Made by a program: the position numbers and the translations under genes. A stretch of DNA of 10,971 nucleotides, taken from the NCBI GenBank assembly GCA_004294195.1, contig REAQ01000283.1:1-10971 (forward strand). The letters run 5' to 3'. Every line of letters begins with the position of its first letter. The first letter of the stretch is position 1. The notes under the pieces were generated by a model. That model was given only the letters and a program-made list of their open reading frames with translations. It ran no database searches and was not told the DNA's origin. Positions 1-7,480 of this stretch are shown in pieces. Source of the stretch: Sphingobacteriales bacterium. Lineage in GTDB: Bacteria; Bacteroidota; Bacteroidia; Chitinophagales; Chitinophagaceae.

Positions 1-2
1 AT

Positions 3-503
3 GAACCGATGACGCCGCCACAAGGCTATCCTGCCCCCGTGCCACTTGAAGAATTGATACAGGAATTTCCAAGACTGATCCAGCTGGAGGGTATGAATGA
101 AAAAGAACTTGTTGCCATCTTCAATGAATTGAATGACAAACACCTGAATGTGAATGGTCAGCTGTTTGCACAGGCAGAGCAAGAACTTGCGGCCATGAAA
201 AACATATCCCGAATGGCGGAAGCCAGGCAAAAACTGATGGAAGGCCAACAGAGGAAACACGTGGAGCTAAACAAAGAACAGGAAAGGATACGCGTGACCA
301 CACCCGGAAGAAAAGCCAGACCAGAGAACTCCAATGAAACATCCAGCGATAAAGTGAATAGAGAAACTTCCGGATCTCGCACCTATAATTATGCATTTGC
401 TTCATCTAAGCCTAAGGTCAAGACATTTAAAGATGAAAGCGGGCTAACGATCAGTATTATGGAAGATGAACAACAGATCCGGATCCAGTTTTCAAATAGG
501 TAA
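3..503 (+). CDS. Unrecognised protein, 5' end cut by window edge
   Basis: I do not recognise this protein. The reading frame is open to the left edge (codons GAA CCG precede the first ATG at 9), so the gene probably starts outside the window and 166 residues or more are visible. Seen from ATG 9: a proline-rich start, then a charged, probably helical stretch of roughly residues 13-95 rich in E, K, Q and L (possible coiled coil). A polar low-complexity linker follows (about 96-125), then a C-terminal part of alternating hydrophobic and charged residues ending near ISIMEDEQQIRIQFSNR, which looks like beta strands. No signal peptide, membrane segment or catalytic motif is visible in this part. 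It ends with TAA two bases before the convergent stop of the porP-like gene. The steady amino-acid composition and the absence of a comparable ORF on the other strand support a real gene. No function is assigned. Confidence 0.6.
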   Translation, partial: EPMTPPQGYPAPVPLEELIQEFPRLIQLEGMNEKELVAIFNELNDKHLNVNGQLFAQAEQELAAMKNISRMAEARQKLMEGQQRKHVELNKEQERIRVTTPGRKARPENSNETSSDKVNRETSGSRTYNYAFASSKPKVKTFKDESGLTISIMEDEQQIRIQFSNR

Positions 504-505
504 TT

Positions 506-1531
506 CTACCAGACATTTCTTGGACACATATCCCCGTAAGTATTGTTGATCAGGAATCCCAGGACGATCTCGTGGGTACCCCGTTGCATAGATCCGAGTA
601 AGTATTTTGAGCTGTTGATATCGTAGGCATAACTCACATTGAAAGTGTTCGAGATATTGACCCCCATCATTCCGGCAAATCCTTCATTGAAACGATAGCT
701 CGCACCCAGCCACAAGCGATCCTGGTATTGAACCTTCACATTCACATCGGTATACAAAGGCATAGACGCGATATACCTGAACATCACACTAGGTAATATC
801 GTTACATCCTCCGTCAGAAACGCTCGATAACCTGCCGTTGCAAACAGGTGCGGAACAGAGGTGGATTTATTCAGTGATGTATCGTTAAGATAGAACTTAG
901 AAGGTATCACCTGCTGCGCAGAAAGGCCGGCAAAATAATTAGCACTGTATAACCATAACCCAACATTCAATTCCGGACTTACTTTATTGTACTCACCTGT
1001 TGCATTGGTGATCACAGGGTCAAAAGCATTCGCCAACTCAATTTTTGTTCTGTCTATGTTGGTACCAGAAAGGCCGATCCCGAAACCGGCAGACAAGTTT
1101 GTTTTAGCGGATACGGCCATATGATATGCATAAGTACCGCTAGCATATATCCGGTTGATATACCCCGTTCGGTAATTCACAAGGGTAAAGCCCAGTCCAT
1201 GGTGTGGTTCAGAGGCCGTATACTCTTCCCAATAACGTTTACCCCTTGGATTCTCGCCCTTCATATCAAACGATGTGGCCGTAGTCTTGAGATCGGATTT
1301 ACCGATAGGGCCATGAACGGTTGCATAAAAAGTCTGGGGCGCACCATCGATCCCCACCCATTGGTTACGCGCACTTAGTTTCAGATCCACATAGTTCTCT
1401 ATCCCAGTGATCGCAGGATTGACGATGTAGTTGTTGAGAATATATTGTGTATAGTGAGGCCTTTGCTGTGCAGCAAGGTTTACACTCAACAGCAACACCA
1501 GAAAAAACATGAATAGTTTACCCTTCCTCAT
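506..1531 (-). CDS. PorP/SprF family type IX secretion outer-membrane protein
   Basis: The 341-residue protein has a signal peptide (basic MRKGK, hydrophobic core about 6-18, probable cleavage near LAAQQ, residues 19-23). It is followed by the family's N-terminal signature: QQRPHYTQYILNNY, then NPAITGIENY (38-47) and QWVGIDGAPQTFYATVHGPI (57-76). The rest alternates aromatic and small residues as in an outer-membrane beta barrel and ends in Trp. Known of the family: PorP and SprF are outer-membrane proteins linked to T9SS, and SprF-like members are encoded next to secreted proteins with type B C-terminal domains and are needed for their secretion or surface attachment. Here the ATG overlaps the stop of the upstream cargo gene by one base (TAATG), which implies one mRNA and coupled translation. 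I infer that this is the dedicated partner of that cargo. A general PorP role is less likely because no other T9SS machinery is in view. Confidence 0.9.
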   Translation of the reverse strand: MRKGKLFMFFLVLLLSVNLAAQQRPHYTQYILNNYIVNPAITGIENYVDLKLSARNQWVGIDGAPQTFYATVHGPIGKSDLKTTATSFDMKGENPRGKRYWEEYTASEPHHGLGFTLVNYRTGYINRIYASGTYAYHMAVSAKTNLSAGFGIGLSGTNIDRTKIELANAFDPVITNATGEYNKVSPELNVGLWLYSANYFAGLSAQQVIPSKFYLNDTSLNKSTSVPHLFATAGYRAFLTEDVTILPSVMFRYIASMPLYTDVNVKVQYQDRLWLGASYRFNEGFAGMMGVNISNTFNVSYAYDINSSKYLLGSMQRGTHEIVLGFLINNTYGDMCPRNVW

Positions 1532-4500
1532 TATCTCAAAATTGTTACATAGCCGGCCAATTTAGGCCTTCCGTTTTTCGGATCAATCACATAATAATAC
1601 GTTCCAGCAGGAACCTGCTGCCCTCTGTAGGTTCCATCCCAGGGCTGTCCATACCCGGTAGAACGGAACAACAAGCTACCAGCCGTGTTGTACACTTCAA
1701 TGATACATCCAAGGTAAACATTCAGACCCTTGATCTCCCATACATCATTATATCCATCTCCATTGGGCGTGAATGTATTTGGAACAACCAACTTCGGTAA
1801 ATACCGGACAAAAACCTGGTCCGTTCCGATGCATCCCCTATCTGTTTCTGCACTTAAAGTATACAGAATATCTCTACCCGGTGAAGCCTGGGGCTTTAAC
1901 ACATTTGTTCTGTTCAGTCCTTCGGCTGGCGACCATAAGAATTTCGTAGCCACGGCGGTAGCCGTAGCATCCAGTGTAATGGAAGTGCCCTGTAATACAA
2001 CTTTATCTGGCCCGGCATCAACCTTTGGAGATTCCGTCACCTCAATCACTGCCTTGGCAGTATCTGCACAGCCGCCCTGGCTTTGAGTGATAAAAACGAT
2101 TTCATGCAGACCTTTTCCCGCAGCTGAGGGATTGAATAATCCTGATGCGTTAACACCGGGACCAGCATATTGCCCGCTGAACAATAAGCCCGACAAATCC
2201 CTGCCTTGTGTAAACTGAAAAGATGGGGCGTTATCACAAATAGCCGTGAAAGGATCCAGCACTGCATCCGGAGTAGCAAGGAGTTGAATAACCTGGGTTG
2301 ACTGTCCCTGGCATACAGAACCAGAATAAGCCGTTAATAAGATGTTGACTTGCCGCGAGGCTGGCTGCTGGAATACGGGGTATCGATGGGTGTATAGTTT
2401 ATCAGGTACAGGTTCTTCATCAATTGTCTGTTGTGAAGGATCACTGATATCCCATTGAATGACCAGTCTCGTGACATTACCAAAATCCACGACGGATTTA
2501 TTGCGTATGGACATCAACAAGTTGCTACAAAAATTGCCACCGATGACTTCAAACCTTGATATTGGGTTAGAACCATTTACGGTAAACTTTTGTATGGTTG
2601 TATCCATGCAACCTTGCGGTGACGTGATGTACTGTGTAACATCATAGACTCCTGATGCAGTGTATTTATGTACAGCATTCTTCCCTGTTCCGTTACTGCC
2701 ATCACCAAAATTCCAGGCATAGGTTAAGGCTGATTGATCAGCCACTTTACTGCTATCCGTAAAGTTTGCAAAGGCATCGTTCAAGCAAATTTCAGGAAGT
2801 AAAAAACCGCCGATGGGTTTCGGATAAATGGTCAGTTGCCGCGTAACGGTATCACTCAAACATCCCTGCATATTGCGCACAAACAATTTAACCTGATACT
2901 GACCGGTTTTGGAATATGAATAATTAAACGGAATAGTTTTTTGCAAAGAGTCGATCTTCCCTTCACCAAAATCCCAATACCATGTTTTGATCGGCGTGCC
3001 TAAGGGTTGGGAAAGATCGTTCCATTTCACTTCCCCGTATTGGCAGAAGGGAGCCTGTTCCAGAAAATCAGCCTTTGGCATATTGGCCACGGTAATCTCT
3101 TTTCCGGTGACGGCGGAAATACAACCGATGTCAGTTACTACCTGTAAACTAGCATTGTATGTTCCACCTGTATTGTATTTGATCACCGGATTGGCGGATG
3201 AAGATTTTCGTCCATCTCCGAAATCCCAGAATCTCGCAATGATCGGCCTGGTGCTGCTGGCAGCGCTGAAATCGGTAAACCGCATGGAGTCTGCCACACA
3301 CCCGGAAAATGCTGTTTGAAAGCTCGCCTGAGGCTGGTCAAAGATCTGTAGGTCATATTCAATTTCCTGTTCACCGGCACAACCGTCTGCGGTAGGATTG
3401 TTTGCAATAATTTTAATGGGATAGGTGCCCACGGCATCCACCTGATAAGGTCTTTTTAAAATGTATTTATAGATTGTTCGGCCATTCACCACCCATGAAG
3501 AATCCGGAGAAGGACTGCTGAGCGTAGTATCGTTGAAGAGGCCATTGAATTTCCACGCAATCGATACAGGTTTATATGGAAAGGTCATGGAAAATTCCAG
3601 AGGGGAACTTTTGCAACCCGCAGGGAAGCTGACGGTACCAAAAACATTTCGAATGCTGACAAACTGGTAAAGGTCTTTCAAATTTGTACCTGCGGAGTAT
3701 CCATAAGATTCAAAATCTCCAAATCCATAAGCAATCGCATTAAAAGGTGTATCACAATAAAGATTATGTGTTCCCTGTGTCACTGCGATCCGGGCATATG
3801 CATAGGAAGGTGCAGTAGGATGAGGCACAAAGCTGGAACCATAGTTTACGCCGTCAATTGTAAAGCTTGCGAACGCAGAGGGATCATTTTTAATATAAAC
3901 ATTGATGAAATGCTCATTAATATTGGTATTAATGAAGGGTTGCATGGCGTTCAATGTCACCTTGTTGATCGTTTGTTCAACAGGATTCAGAAAGATCATA
4001 TCAGGATCTCCTTCCCCACTATTTCCGCCGCAGGCCTGAGTCGTAAAATACTGAGCCACCATAATGGGCTTGTCTGATTCTATAATGCCCGGCTCATTTG
4101 TGAGCGGAAGAGTGAAATATTTTTGTCCTGATACAGGAAAGACCACTCCATTAACACGGACTTCAGCGTTTGGATCAGACTTAACCACCCTGATAAAATT
4201 GAATTTGCCGGACGGATTGGTGCTGCTGATACTTGGTGCAAAAAGATAGGTTTTACCCCAGGTACTGGTTGGATATACCTGTTGATAAAGATTGTCAGAA
4301 GTACCACTCCCGTTACAACCTATCGCAATTTTACTGGAGCCACTGAATACGGCTATTTTTTTACATCCTGCCCCATCATTGATAGAACGGATGGTTGAAC
4401 CGGTGAGATCCGTAGAACTCAATACTTGATGCACCTGACCCTGCTGCAGTTCTATGGTATCCGGCCTGTTAGCCACCAGCCCGCCTTTTGTATTGGCCGA

Positions 4501-5064
4501 TGGCACAATTTCAACCCTTGTTGTACCAGGATCCGAAGCAATCACAAAGAAGTATGAATAGGAATTAGGCTCATTGGACACCTGGTCAAAATTGACAGAG
4601 GTATATTCCCTGCCCAAGGTGCTAACTGGCAAACATAAAGTGGCGCCTGATATGGCGCTGACATAGATAAAGCTATATACCACCACAGGCTTATCTGCCG
4701 TCACATGAATACCTGCATTATAGGTTCCTTCATCCGGCAGTGCTGCAGCCCTGGGAATTTCAATAGTTGTGATCTGATTGGCAGTTACCGTATACGTTTG
4801 CGAAAAACCAACTCCTGGTATCTCCACTTTACCCTGGGTACTTACATCAGATGTAATATATAGCTCCATTTTTTCAGGGCATATCAGATTGTTTCCCTGC
4901 CTGACACACTCGGTGGCCGGCCAGGGTACACTATTCATCATCCTGATATGGTTGCCATACCCTATCCAGAACTCTTTACCTTTATTAGAAAAGTCTTGGG
5001 CATCAGCAGAATGATGCCATAGAAACGCAATTGATGCGAGGGCAAACAGGTAAATCTTTCTCAT
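1531..5064 (-). CDS. Secreted multi-PKD protein with IgGFc-binding-like N-terminus and T9SS type B sorting domain
   Basis: This is a large surface or secreted protein (1177 residues from ATG 5064). I prefer this ATG over an upstream in-frame TTG at 5094 because a signal peptide begins directly there (MRKIYLFALASIAFLWHHSADA, cleavage near ADA-Q, residues 20-23). The mature start, QDFSNKGKEFWIGYGNH, and the following ~320 residues resemble the IgGFc-binding N-terminal domain common in Bacteroidota cargo proteins. Three PKD repeats are marked by WDFGDG (613-618), WDFGEG (697-702) and WNFGDG (784-789), and a degenerate fourth has WDISDP near 870. Two further Ig-like segments follow. Residues about 1090-1177 are a gliding-motility-associated (CHU_C/type B) C-terminal domain with VPNTFTPNGDGYNDVW and a final GYVTILR. 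Known: such domains direct T9SS export and attachment. The substrate or adhesive target is unknown. It lies 37 bp downstream of the WbqC-like gene and overlaps the PorP/SprF start, so all three may be co-transcribed. Confidence 0.88.
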   Translation of the reverse strand: MRKIYLFALASIAFLWHHSADAQDFSNKGKEFWIGYGNHIRMMNSVPWPATECVRQGNNLICPEKMELYITSDVSTQGKVEIPGVGFSQTYTVTANQITTIEIPRAAALPDEGTYNAGIHVTADKPVVVYSFIYVSAISGATLCLPVSTLGREYTSVNFDQVSNEPNSYSYFFVIASDPGTTRVEIVPSANTKGGLVANRPDTIELQQGQVHQVLSSTDLTGSTIRSINDGAGCKKIAVFSGSSKIAIGCNGSGTSDNLYQQVYPTSTWGKTYLFAPSISSTNPSGKFNFIRVVKSDPNAEVRVNGVVFPVSGQKYFTLPLTNEPGIIESDKPIMVAQYFTTQACGGNSGEGDPDMIFLNPVEQTINKVTLNAMQPFINTNINEHFINVYIKNDPSAFASFTIDGVNYGSSFVPHPTAPSYAYARIAVTQGTHNLYCDTPFNAIAYGFGDFESYGYSAGTNLKDLYQFVSIRNVFGTVSFPAGCKSSPLEFSMTFPYKPVSIAWKFNGLFNDTTLSSPSPDSSWVVNGRTIYKYILKRPYQVDAVGTYPIKIIANNPTADGCAGEQEIEYDLQIFDQPQASFQTAFSGCVADSMRFTDFSAASSTRPIIARFWDFGDGRKSSSANPVIKYNTGGTYNASLQVVTDIGCISAVTGKEITVANMPKADFLEQAPFCQYGEVKWNDLSQPLGTPIKTWYWDFGEGKIDSLQKTIPFNYSYSKTGQYQVKLFVRNMQGCLSDTVTRQLTIYPKPIGGFLLPEICLNDAFANFTDSSKVADQSALTYAWNFGDGSNGTGKNAVHKYTASGVYDVTQYITSPQGCMDTTIQKFTVNGSNPISRFEVIGGNFCSNLLMSIRNKSVVDFGNVTRLVIQWDISDPSQQTIDEEPVPDKLYTHRYPVFQQPASRQVNILLTAYSGSVCQGQSTQVIQLLATPDAVLDPFTAICDNAPSFQFTQGRDLSGLLFSGQYAGPGVNASGLFNPSAAGKGLHEIVFITQSQGGCADTAKAVIEVTESPKVDAGPDKVVLQGTSITLDATATAVATKFLWSPAEGLNRTNVLKPQASPGRDILYTLSAETDRGCIGTDQVFVRYLPKLVVPNTFTPNGDGYNDVWEIKGLNVYLGCIIEVYNTAGSLLFRSTGYGQPWDGTYRGQQVPAGTYYYVIDPKNGRPKLAGYVTILR

Positions 5065-5101
5065 GCAGCAGAGCCCGCCAAGCGGAAGACACAATATAAG
5101 A

Positions 5102-5722
5102 CTAAAACCCGTTTGGCATACCTGACTGTTTAAGGAGCTGGCCCGCTTTTGGACCAGTACAAAACAGCAGATCCATACTACTCACATTAGGAGTAAAACC
5201 GTGGCGTTCCTGAAAAACCTGCTGATATACAGGCAGTCCCGCTACAAATCGCTCCTCCTGATAATTGGATGGCAGCGGTTGATCCAGCCGATGACCGTCT
5301 GAAATCATATTAATATTTTCGACGAACAACGATAATTTTAGCTGATCGGTCAGCCAACTGAAGACCAATCCGTTCCACTCATGCAAAAACTCAACCGGTG
5401 TATGGAACATCGTTTCCAACGAATGTGCATAAAACTCAAAAAAAGGAGACCGATTATAGGCCGATGTGATCGTGCGCCAATGTGTGGTTTGCCAACGCTG
5501 TTTATTGTCGATTCTGACCTGCCCCATCGGCAACCTGTTGCCCCTGCCTCCAACCAGTGGAACAGATAGTCCAACCAAACCATTGGCTGTGGGAATGATG
5601 CACCTGTTCTGAAAACTCATTTTTCGGAACGGCTCACATAGTAAAATACCAATATGCGTTTTTTTTGATAAAATTTTACTTACGGTAACGCATGGAAAAT
5701 ATTGACTTTCAATAAATAACAT
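5102..5722 (-). CDS. WbqC-like family protein
   Basis: The 206-residue cytosolic-looking protein has no signal peptide. Its pattern matches the WbqC-like family as I know it: N-terminal FIESQYFPCVTVSKIL (residues 3-18), MSFQNRCIIPTANG (35-48) with LSVPLVGGR (52-60), VRIDNKQRWQTTHWRT (69-84), YNRSPFFEFY (89-98) and, near the C-terminus, FQERHGFTPNVSSMDLLFCTGP (170-191). The length is normal for the family. WbqC-like proteins have been found in surface polysaccharide (O-antigen) clusters, but their biochemical activity is not established, so no reaction is assigned. The usual Bacteroidota neighbours I would look for, such as a signal peptidase, are not in this window. The gene is first in a minus-strand run with the T9SS cargo 37 bp downstream. 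Upstream DNA (5723 on) is AT-rich with a near-consensus TAATTTG box but no perfect TAnnTTTG, so its promoter is unresolved. Confidence 0.82.
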   Translation of the reverse strand: MLFIESQYFPCVTVSKILSKKTHIGILLCEPFRKMSFQNRCIIPTANGLVGLSVPLVGGRGNRLPMGQVRIDNKQRWQTTHWRTITSAYNRSPFFEFYAHSLETMFHTPVEFLHEWNGLVFSWLTDQLKLSLFVENINMISDGHRLDQPLPSNYQEERFVAGLPVYQQVFQERHGFTPNVSSMDLLFCTGPKAGQLLKQSGMPNGF

Positions 5723-5989
5723 GAATTTTATACTTAGTATTTTGTATGGCTCAATTTCGTGAGAATTGAAGCCGTTTCAAGTCCCAAATTACTTATATTC
5801 AATTTTAAGTAGCCTATTGTAATAAATTGATAATGTTGCATTTGAACAGATTATAATTTGCTAAAATAATTGGTTAAACCATAAAACCCAGAATGCTAAG
5901 TAACTTACCAAACATTTCACGGTTCATTCCGTGCAAAAGTCTGACAGTTTTACCAAACAATGCTAATTTGCAGCCTGAATAGTTAAGCA
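5723..5989. other. Repeat-rich intergenic region between divergent genes
   Basis: This 267-bp AT-rich gap between the WbqC-like gene (minus) and the LEA-type gene (plus) has no plausible ORF. Visible structure: GGCTCAATT with AATTGAAGCC (5748-5773, one bulged A); TACTTA with TAAGTA (5790-5811, 10-nt loop); and CACGG with CCGTG (5918-5933, 6-nt loop). There are also direct repeats: TTACCAAACA at 5905-5914 and 5950-5959, AATGCTAA at 5892-5899 and 5959-5966, and TAATTTGC at two places. Both flanking promoters should lie here, but I find no perfect TAnnTTTG box on either strand. The repeats could be regulator sites or leader hairpins; this is inference. Confidence 0.5.
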
Positions 5990-6424
5990 TTGAAACCCCT
6001 ACTCTTTTTAGTTTTTGTTGCCCTCTTCCCTGCTGACCTTTTTAAGGAACCCGATTTTATTGACGCCCGGAATTTCAGGCTTGCAGCCATAGGTCTCAAA
6101 TCTTCAACGGTGAAGACAGACCTCGTTTACTTCAACCCCAATAATTTTGGCTTGAACCTTAAGACAGCGGAGCTGGATGTATATCTGAACAACAGGTATG
6201 CCGGACATAGCTTACTTGACACCATGGTGCATGTACCGGCCAGGGACACGTTTTTTGTTCCGGTGTCCGTCCAGGTAGACATGAAGAACGTATTCCCCAA
6301 TGCACTTACGATTCTAATGAGTGATTCTATTGACCTACGGGTAGAAGGGAAAATGAAGGTCGGAAAGGCCGGCATCTACATCAATGTGCCGGTCAGGTAC
6401 CAGGAAAAACACTCCCTAAGGTAA
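5990..6424 (+). CDS. LEA type 2-like exported protein, TTG start
   Basis: The 144-residue protein has a hydrophobic N-terminal export signal (KPLLFLVFVALF, residues 2-13) followed by KEPDF and a single LEA type 2/WHy-like beta domain. The family pattern is seen in KSSTVKTDLVYFNPNNFGLNLKTAELDVYLNN (37-68), DTFFVPVSVQVDMKN (86-100) and VPVRYQ near the end. The start must be TTG at 5990: an in-frame TAA lies two codons upstream and the next in-frame ATG is residue 97, deep inside the domain. Family members in Bacteroidota are often lipoproteins with a Cys just before KEP, but this protein has no cysteine at all, so it is probably periplasmic or held by its uncleaved N-terminal helix. Function is unknown; LEA_2 domains are associated with stress tolerance, but nothing here tests that. 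It converges on the CxxC protein gene with a 28-bp gap. Confidence 0.75.
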   Translation: MKPLLFLVFVALFPADLFKEPDFIDARNFRLAAIGLKSSTVKTDLVYFNPNNFGLNLKTAELDVYLNNRYAGHSLLDTMVHVPARDTFFVPVSVQVDMKNVFPNALTILMSDSIDLRVEGKMKVGKAGIYINVPVRYQEKHSLR

Positions 6425-6450
6425 GCCTCACTCTGATCCCTTACCCTAAA
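6415..6450 (-). terminator. Possible intrinsic terminator of the pyrE/CxxC-protein transcript
   Basis: CCTAAGGTAAG (6415-6425) faces CTTACCCTAAA (6440-6450) across a 14-nt loop. In minus-strand RNA this gives six Watson-Crick pairs next to the loop, extended by G-U and further pairs to about 11. Five T residues follow on the minus strand (6405-6409) after a 5-nt spacer. The site spans the LEA stop and the gap between the convergent genes. The spacer and the long loop make it an imperfect terminator. Confidence 0.35.
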
Positions 6451-6452
6451 GG

Positions 6453-6794
6453 CTACTTCTTAGGATGTTTACAGGTCTTTGGCAGCTTTTTGTATGCATC
6501 TTCATTTGCGGTAACGTCATCCGCATCATACCCCACATTGGCAATAGCCGCCTTGATGTTTTCAATATTGGTCCGGTCCGCGAAATAGGTGACCATGGTG
6601 TATTTGCTACGGGGATACACCACCACTTTGGTGACTCCTTCTTCGAATTTAAGGTATTCTTCGATCCTTAATTTACACTCCTCACATTGGGCCGTGGGGG
6701 TCTGGACTTTTACGGTGATGGGCTTTTTTTGTTGGGCGAGGCTAACCAAAGAAATACCGAGCGCCAGAACAAAGAGGAGTAAACCTTTTTTCAT
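6453..6794 (-). CDS. Small secreted heavy-metal-associated (HMA-like) CxxC protein
   Basis: The 113-residue protein has a clear signal peptide (MKKGLLLFVLALGISLVSLAQQ, likely cut after SLA, residues 18-20). The mature part is one ferredoxin-like HMA fold: a first strand ITVKVQTP, then QCEEC (Cys37 and Cys40) at the start of helix 1 (CKLRIEEYL), EEGVTKVVVYPRSKYTMVTYF, and helix 2 with IENIKAAIANVGYDADD. In HMA domains the CxxC pair binds Cu(I) or similar soft metals. Here it is QCEEC, not the usual GMTCxxC, and a third Cys (108) lies in the C-terminal tail LPKTCKHPKK. Close family members in Bacteroidota share the NIENIKAAIANVGYDADDV block. It lies 34 bp downstream of pyrE in the same direction, so read-through from pyrE is possible but a functional link is not implied. 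Periplasmic metal binding is inferred; the metal is unknown. Confidence 0.82.
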   Translation of the reverse strand: MKKGLLLFVLALGISLVSLAQQKKPITVKVQTPTAQCEECKLRIEEYLKFEEGVTKVVVYPRSKYTMVTYFADRTNIENIKAAIANVGYDADDVTANEDAYKKLPKTCKHPKK

Positions 6795-6828
6795 ATCGAT
6801 GGATTAGACCGTCAAATTACTCAAATTC

Positions 6829-7452
6829 CTACCAGTTTGAAGGATCCTGGCGCCAATTTAACAATGTGTTCTGCAGATCAGCCGTGACCTGCCCTTTCTC
6901 CACGGCCAGCTCAATCAGGTGCTGGTAATTGGTAAGGCTCTTATAGACAACGCCTTTGGAAGCAAATGCTTCATCAGCCTGTTTGAATCCGTAGGTAAAG
7001 ATAGATACCATACCCACCACATCCAGGCCAGCATTGCGCACCACATCAACCACTTCCAGACTGCTTTTGCCGGTGGATATTAGGTCTTCAATAATCAGGA
7101 CTTTCTGCCCAGGCTTATAATATCCTTCAATCTGGTTTCCCAGACCATGATCCTTTGGCTTGGGCCGCACATAGACATAAGGAAGTTTTAACTGGTCCGC
7201 CGCCATTGCTCCCCATGCAATACCAGCAGTAGCCACCCCGGCCAGAAGTTCCGCATCAGGAAAGTCTTCGAAAATGACATTGCACATTTCACTCTTGATG
7301 AAATCGCGGATATAAGGGAAGCCAAGCACTTTCCTGTTGTCGCAATAAATGGGACTCCGCCACCCAGAGGCCCAGGTAAATGGCTTCTCCGGACTCAATC
7401 TGATGGCTTCAACCTGCAGGAGTTTTTCGGCTACGGCTCTTTCGTTAGTCAT
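6829..7452 (-). CDS. pyrE: Orotate phosphoribosyltransferase
   Basis: PyrE (EC 2.4.2.10) joins orotate and PRPP to give orotidine 5'-phosphate, the fifth step of UMP synthesis, in the cytosol. The 207-residue protein has the PRPP-binding motif VLIIEDLISTGKS (118-130), the flexible catalytic loop RPKPKDHGLGNQIEG (96-110), GVATAGIAWG (72-81) and the substrate segment FTWASGWRSPIYCDNR (25-40). Its length is normal for bacterial PyrE. I chose ATG 7452 because the 14 residues added by the next upstream in-frame start (to 7494) are not family-like and would overlap the divergent NUDIX gene and the promoter box. The second position of the motif's glycine pair is Lys (STGKS instead of STGGS), a substitution I believe occurs in Bacteroidota PyrE. 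It is separated from pyrB/pyrR by the NUDIX and toxin-antitoxin genes and has its own promoter. Confidence 0.95.
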   Translation of the reverse strand: MTNERAVAEKLLQVEAIRLSPEKPFTWASGWRSPIYCDNRKVLGFPYIRDFIKSEMCNVIFEDFPDAELLAGVATAGIAWGAMAADQLKLPYVYVRPKPKDHGLGNQIEGYYKPGQKVLIIEDLISTGKSSLEVVDVVRNAGLDVVGMVSIFTYGFKQADEAFASKGVVYKSLTNYQHLIELAVEKGQVTADLQNTLLNWRQDPSNW

Positions 7453-7472
7453 TTTCGTTTTCTTTGTGGGTG

Positions 7473-7480
7473 CAAAGATA
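7473..7480 (-). promoter_or_regulatory. Bacteroidota -7 promoter box for pyrE
   Basis: The minus strand reads TATCTTTG, an exact match to the Bacteroidota TAnnTTTG -7 consensus, 20 nt before the pyrE ATG. Transcription would begin near 7467, leaving a leader of about 15 nt. No TTTG is evident at the -33 spacing, and the upstream half would overlap the NUDIX start region. Confidence 0.5.

Noticed and set aside
1..12. ATG at position 1 as a gene start
   Set aside because: It reads ATG AAC CGA TGA and stops at once. The real frame (GAA CCG ATG ...) is open to the left edge.
475..488. GATCCGGATC palindrome near the 3' end of the left-edge gene
   Set aside because: It lies inside coding sequence, has no loop or T-tract and is likely chance.
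1730..2086. Plus-strand ORF inside the T9SS cargo gene
   Set aside because: It is antisense to the type B C-terminal domain and Ig-like segments, which are strongly supported; it is a shadow.
5065..5094. Ten-residue N-terminal extension of the T9SS cargo from a TTG at 5094
   Set aside because: The signal peptide starts at the ATG (5064). The extension (CLPLGGLCC) would place non-signal residues in front of it.
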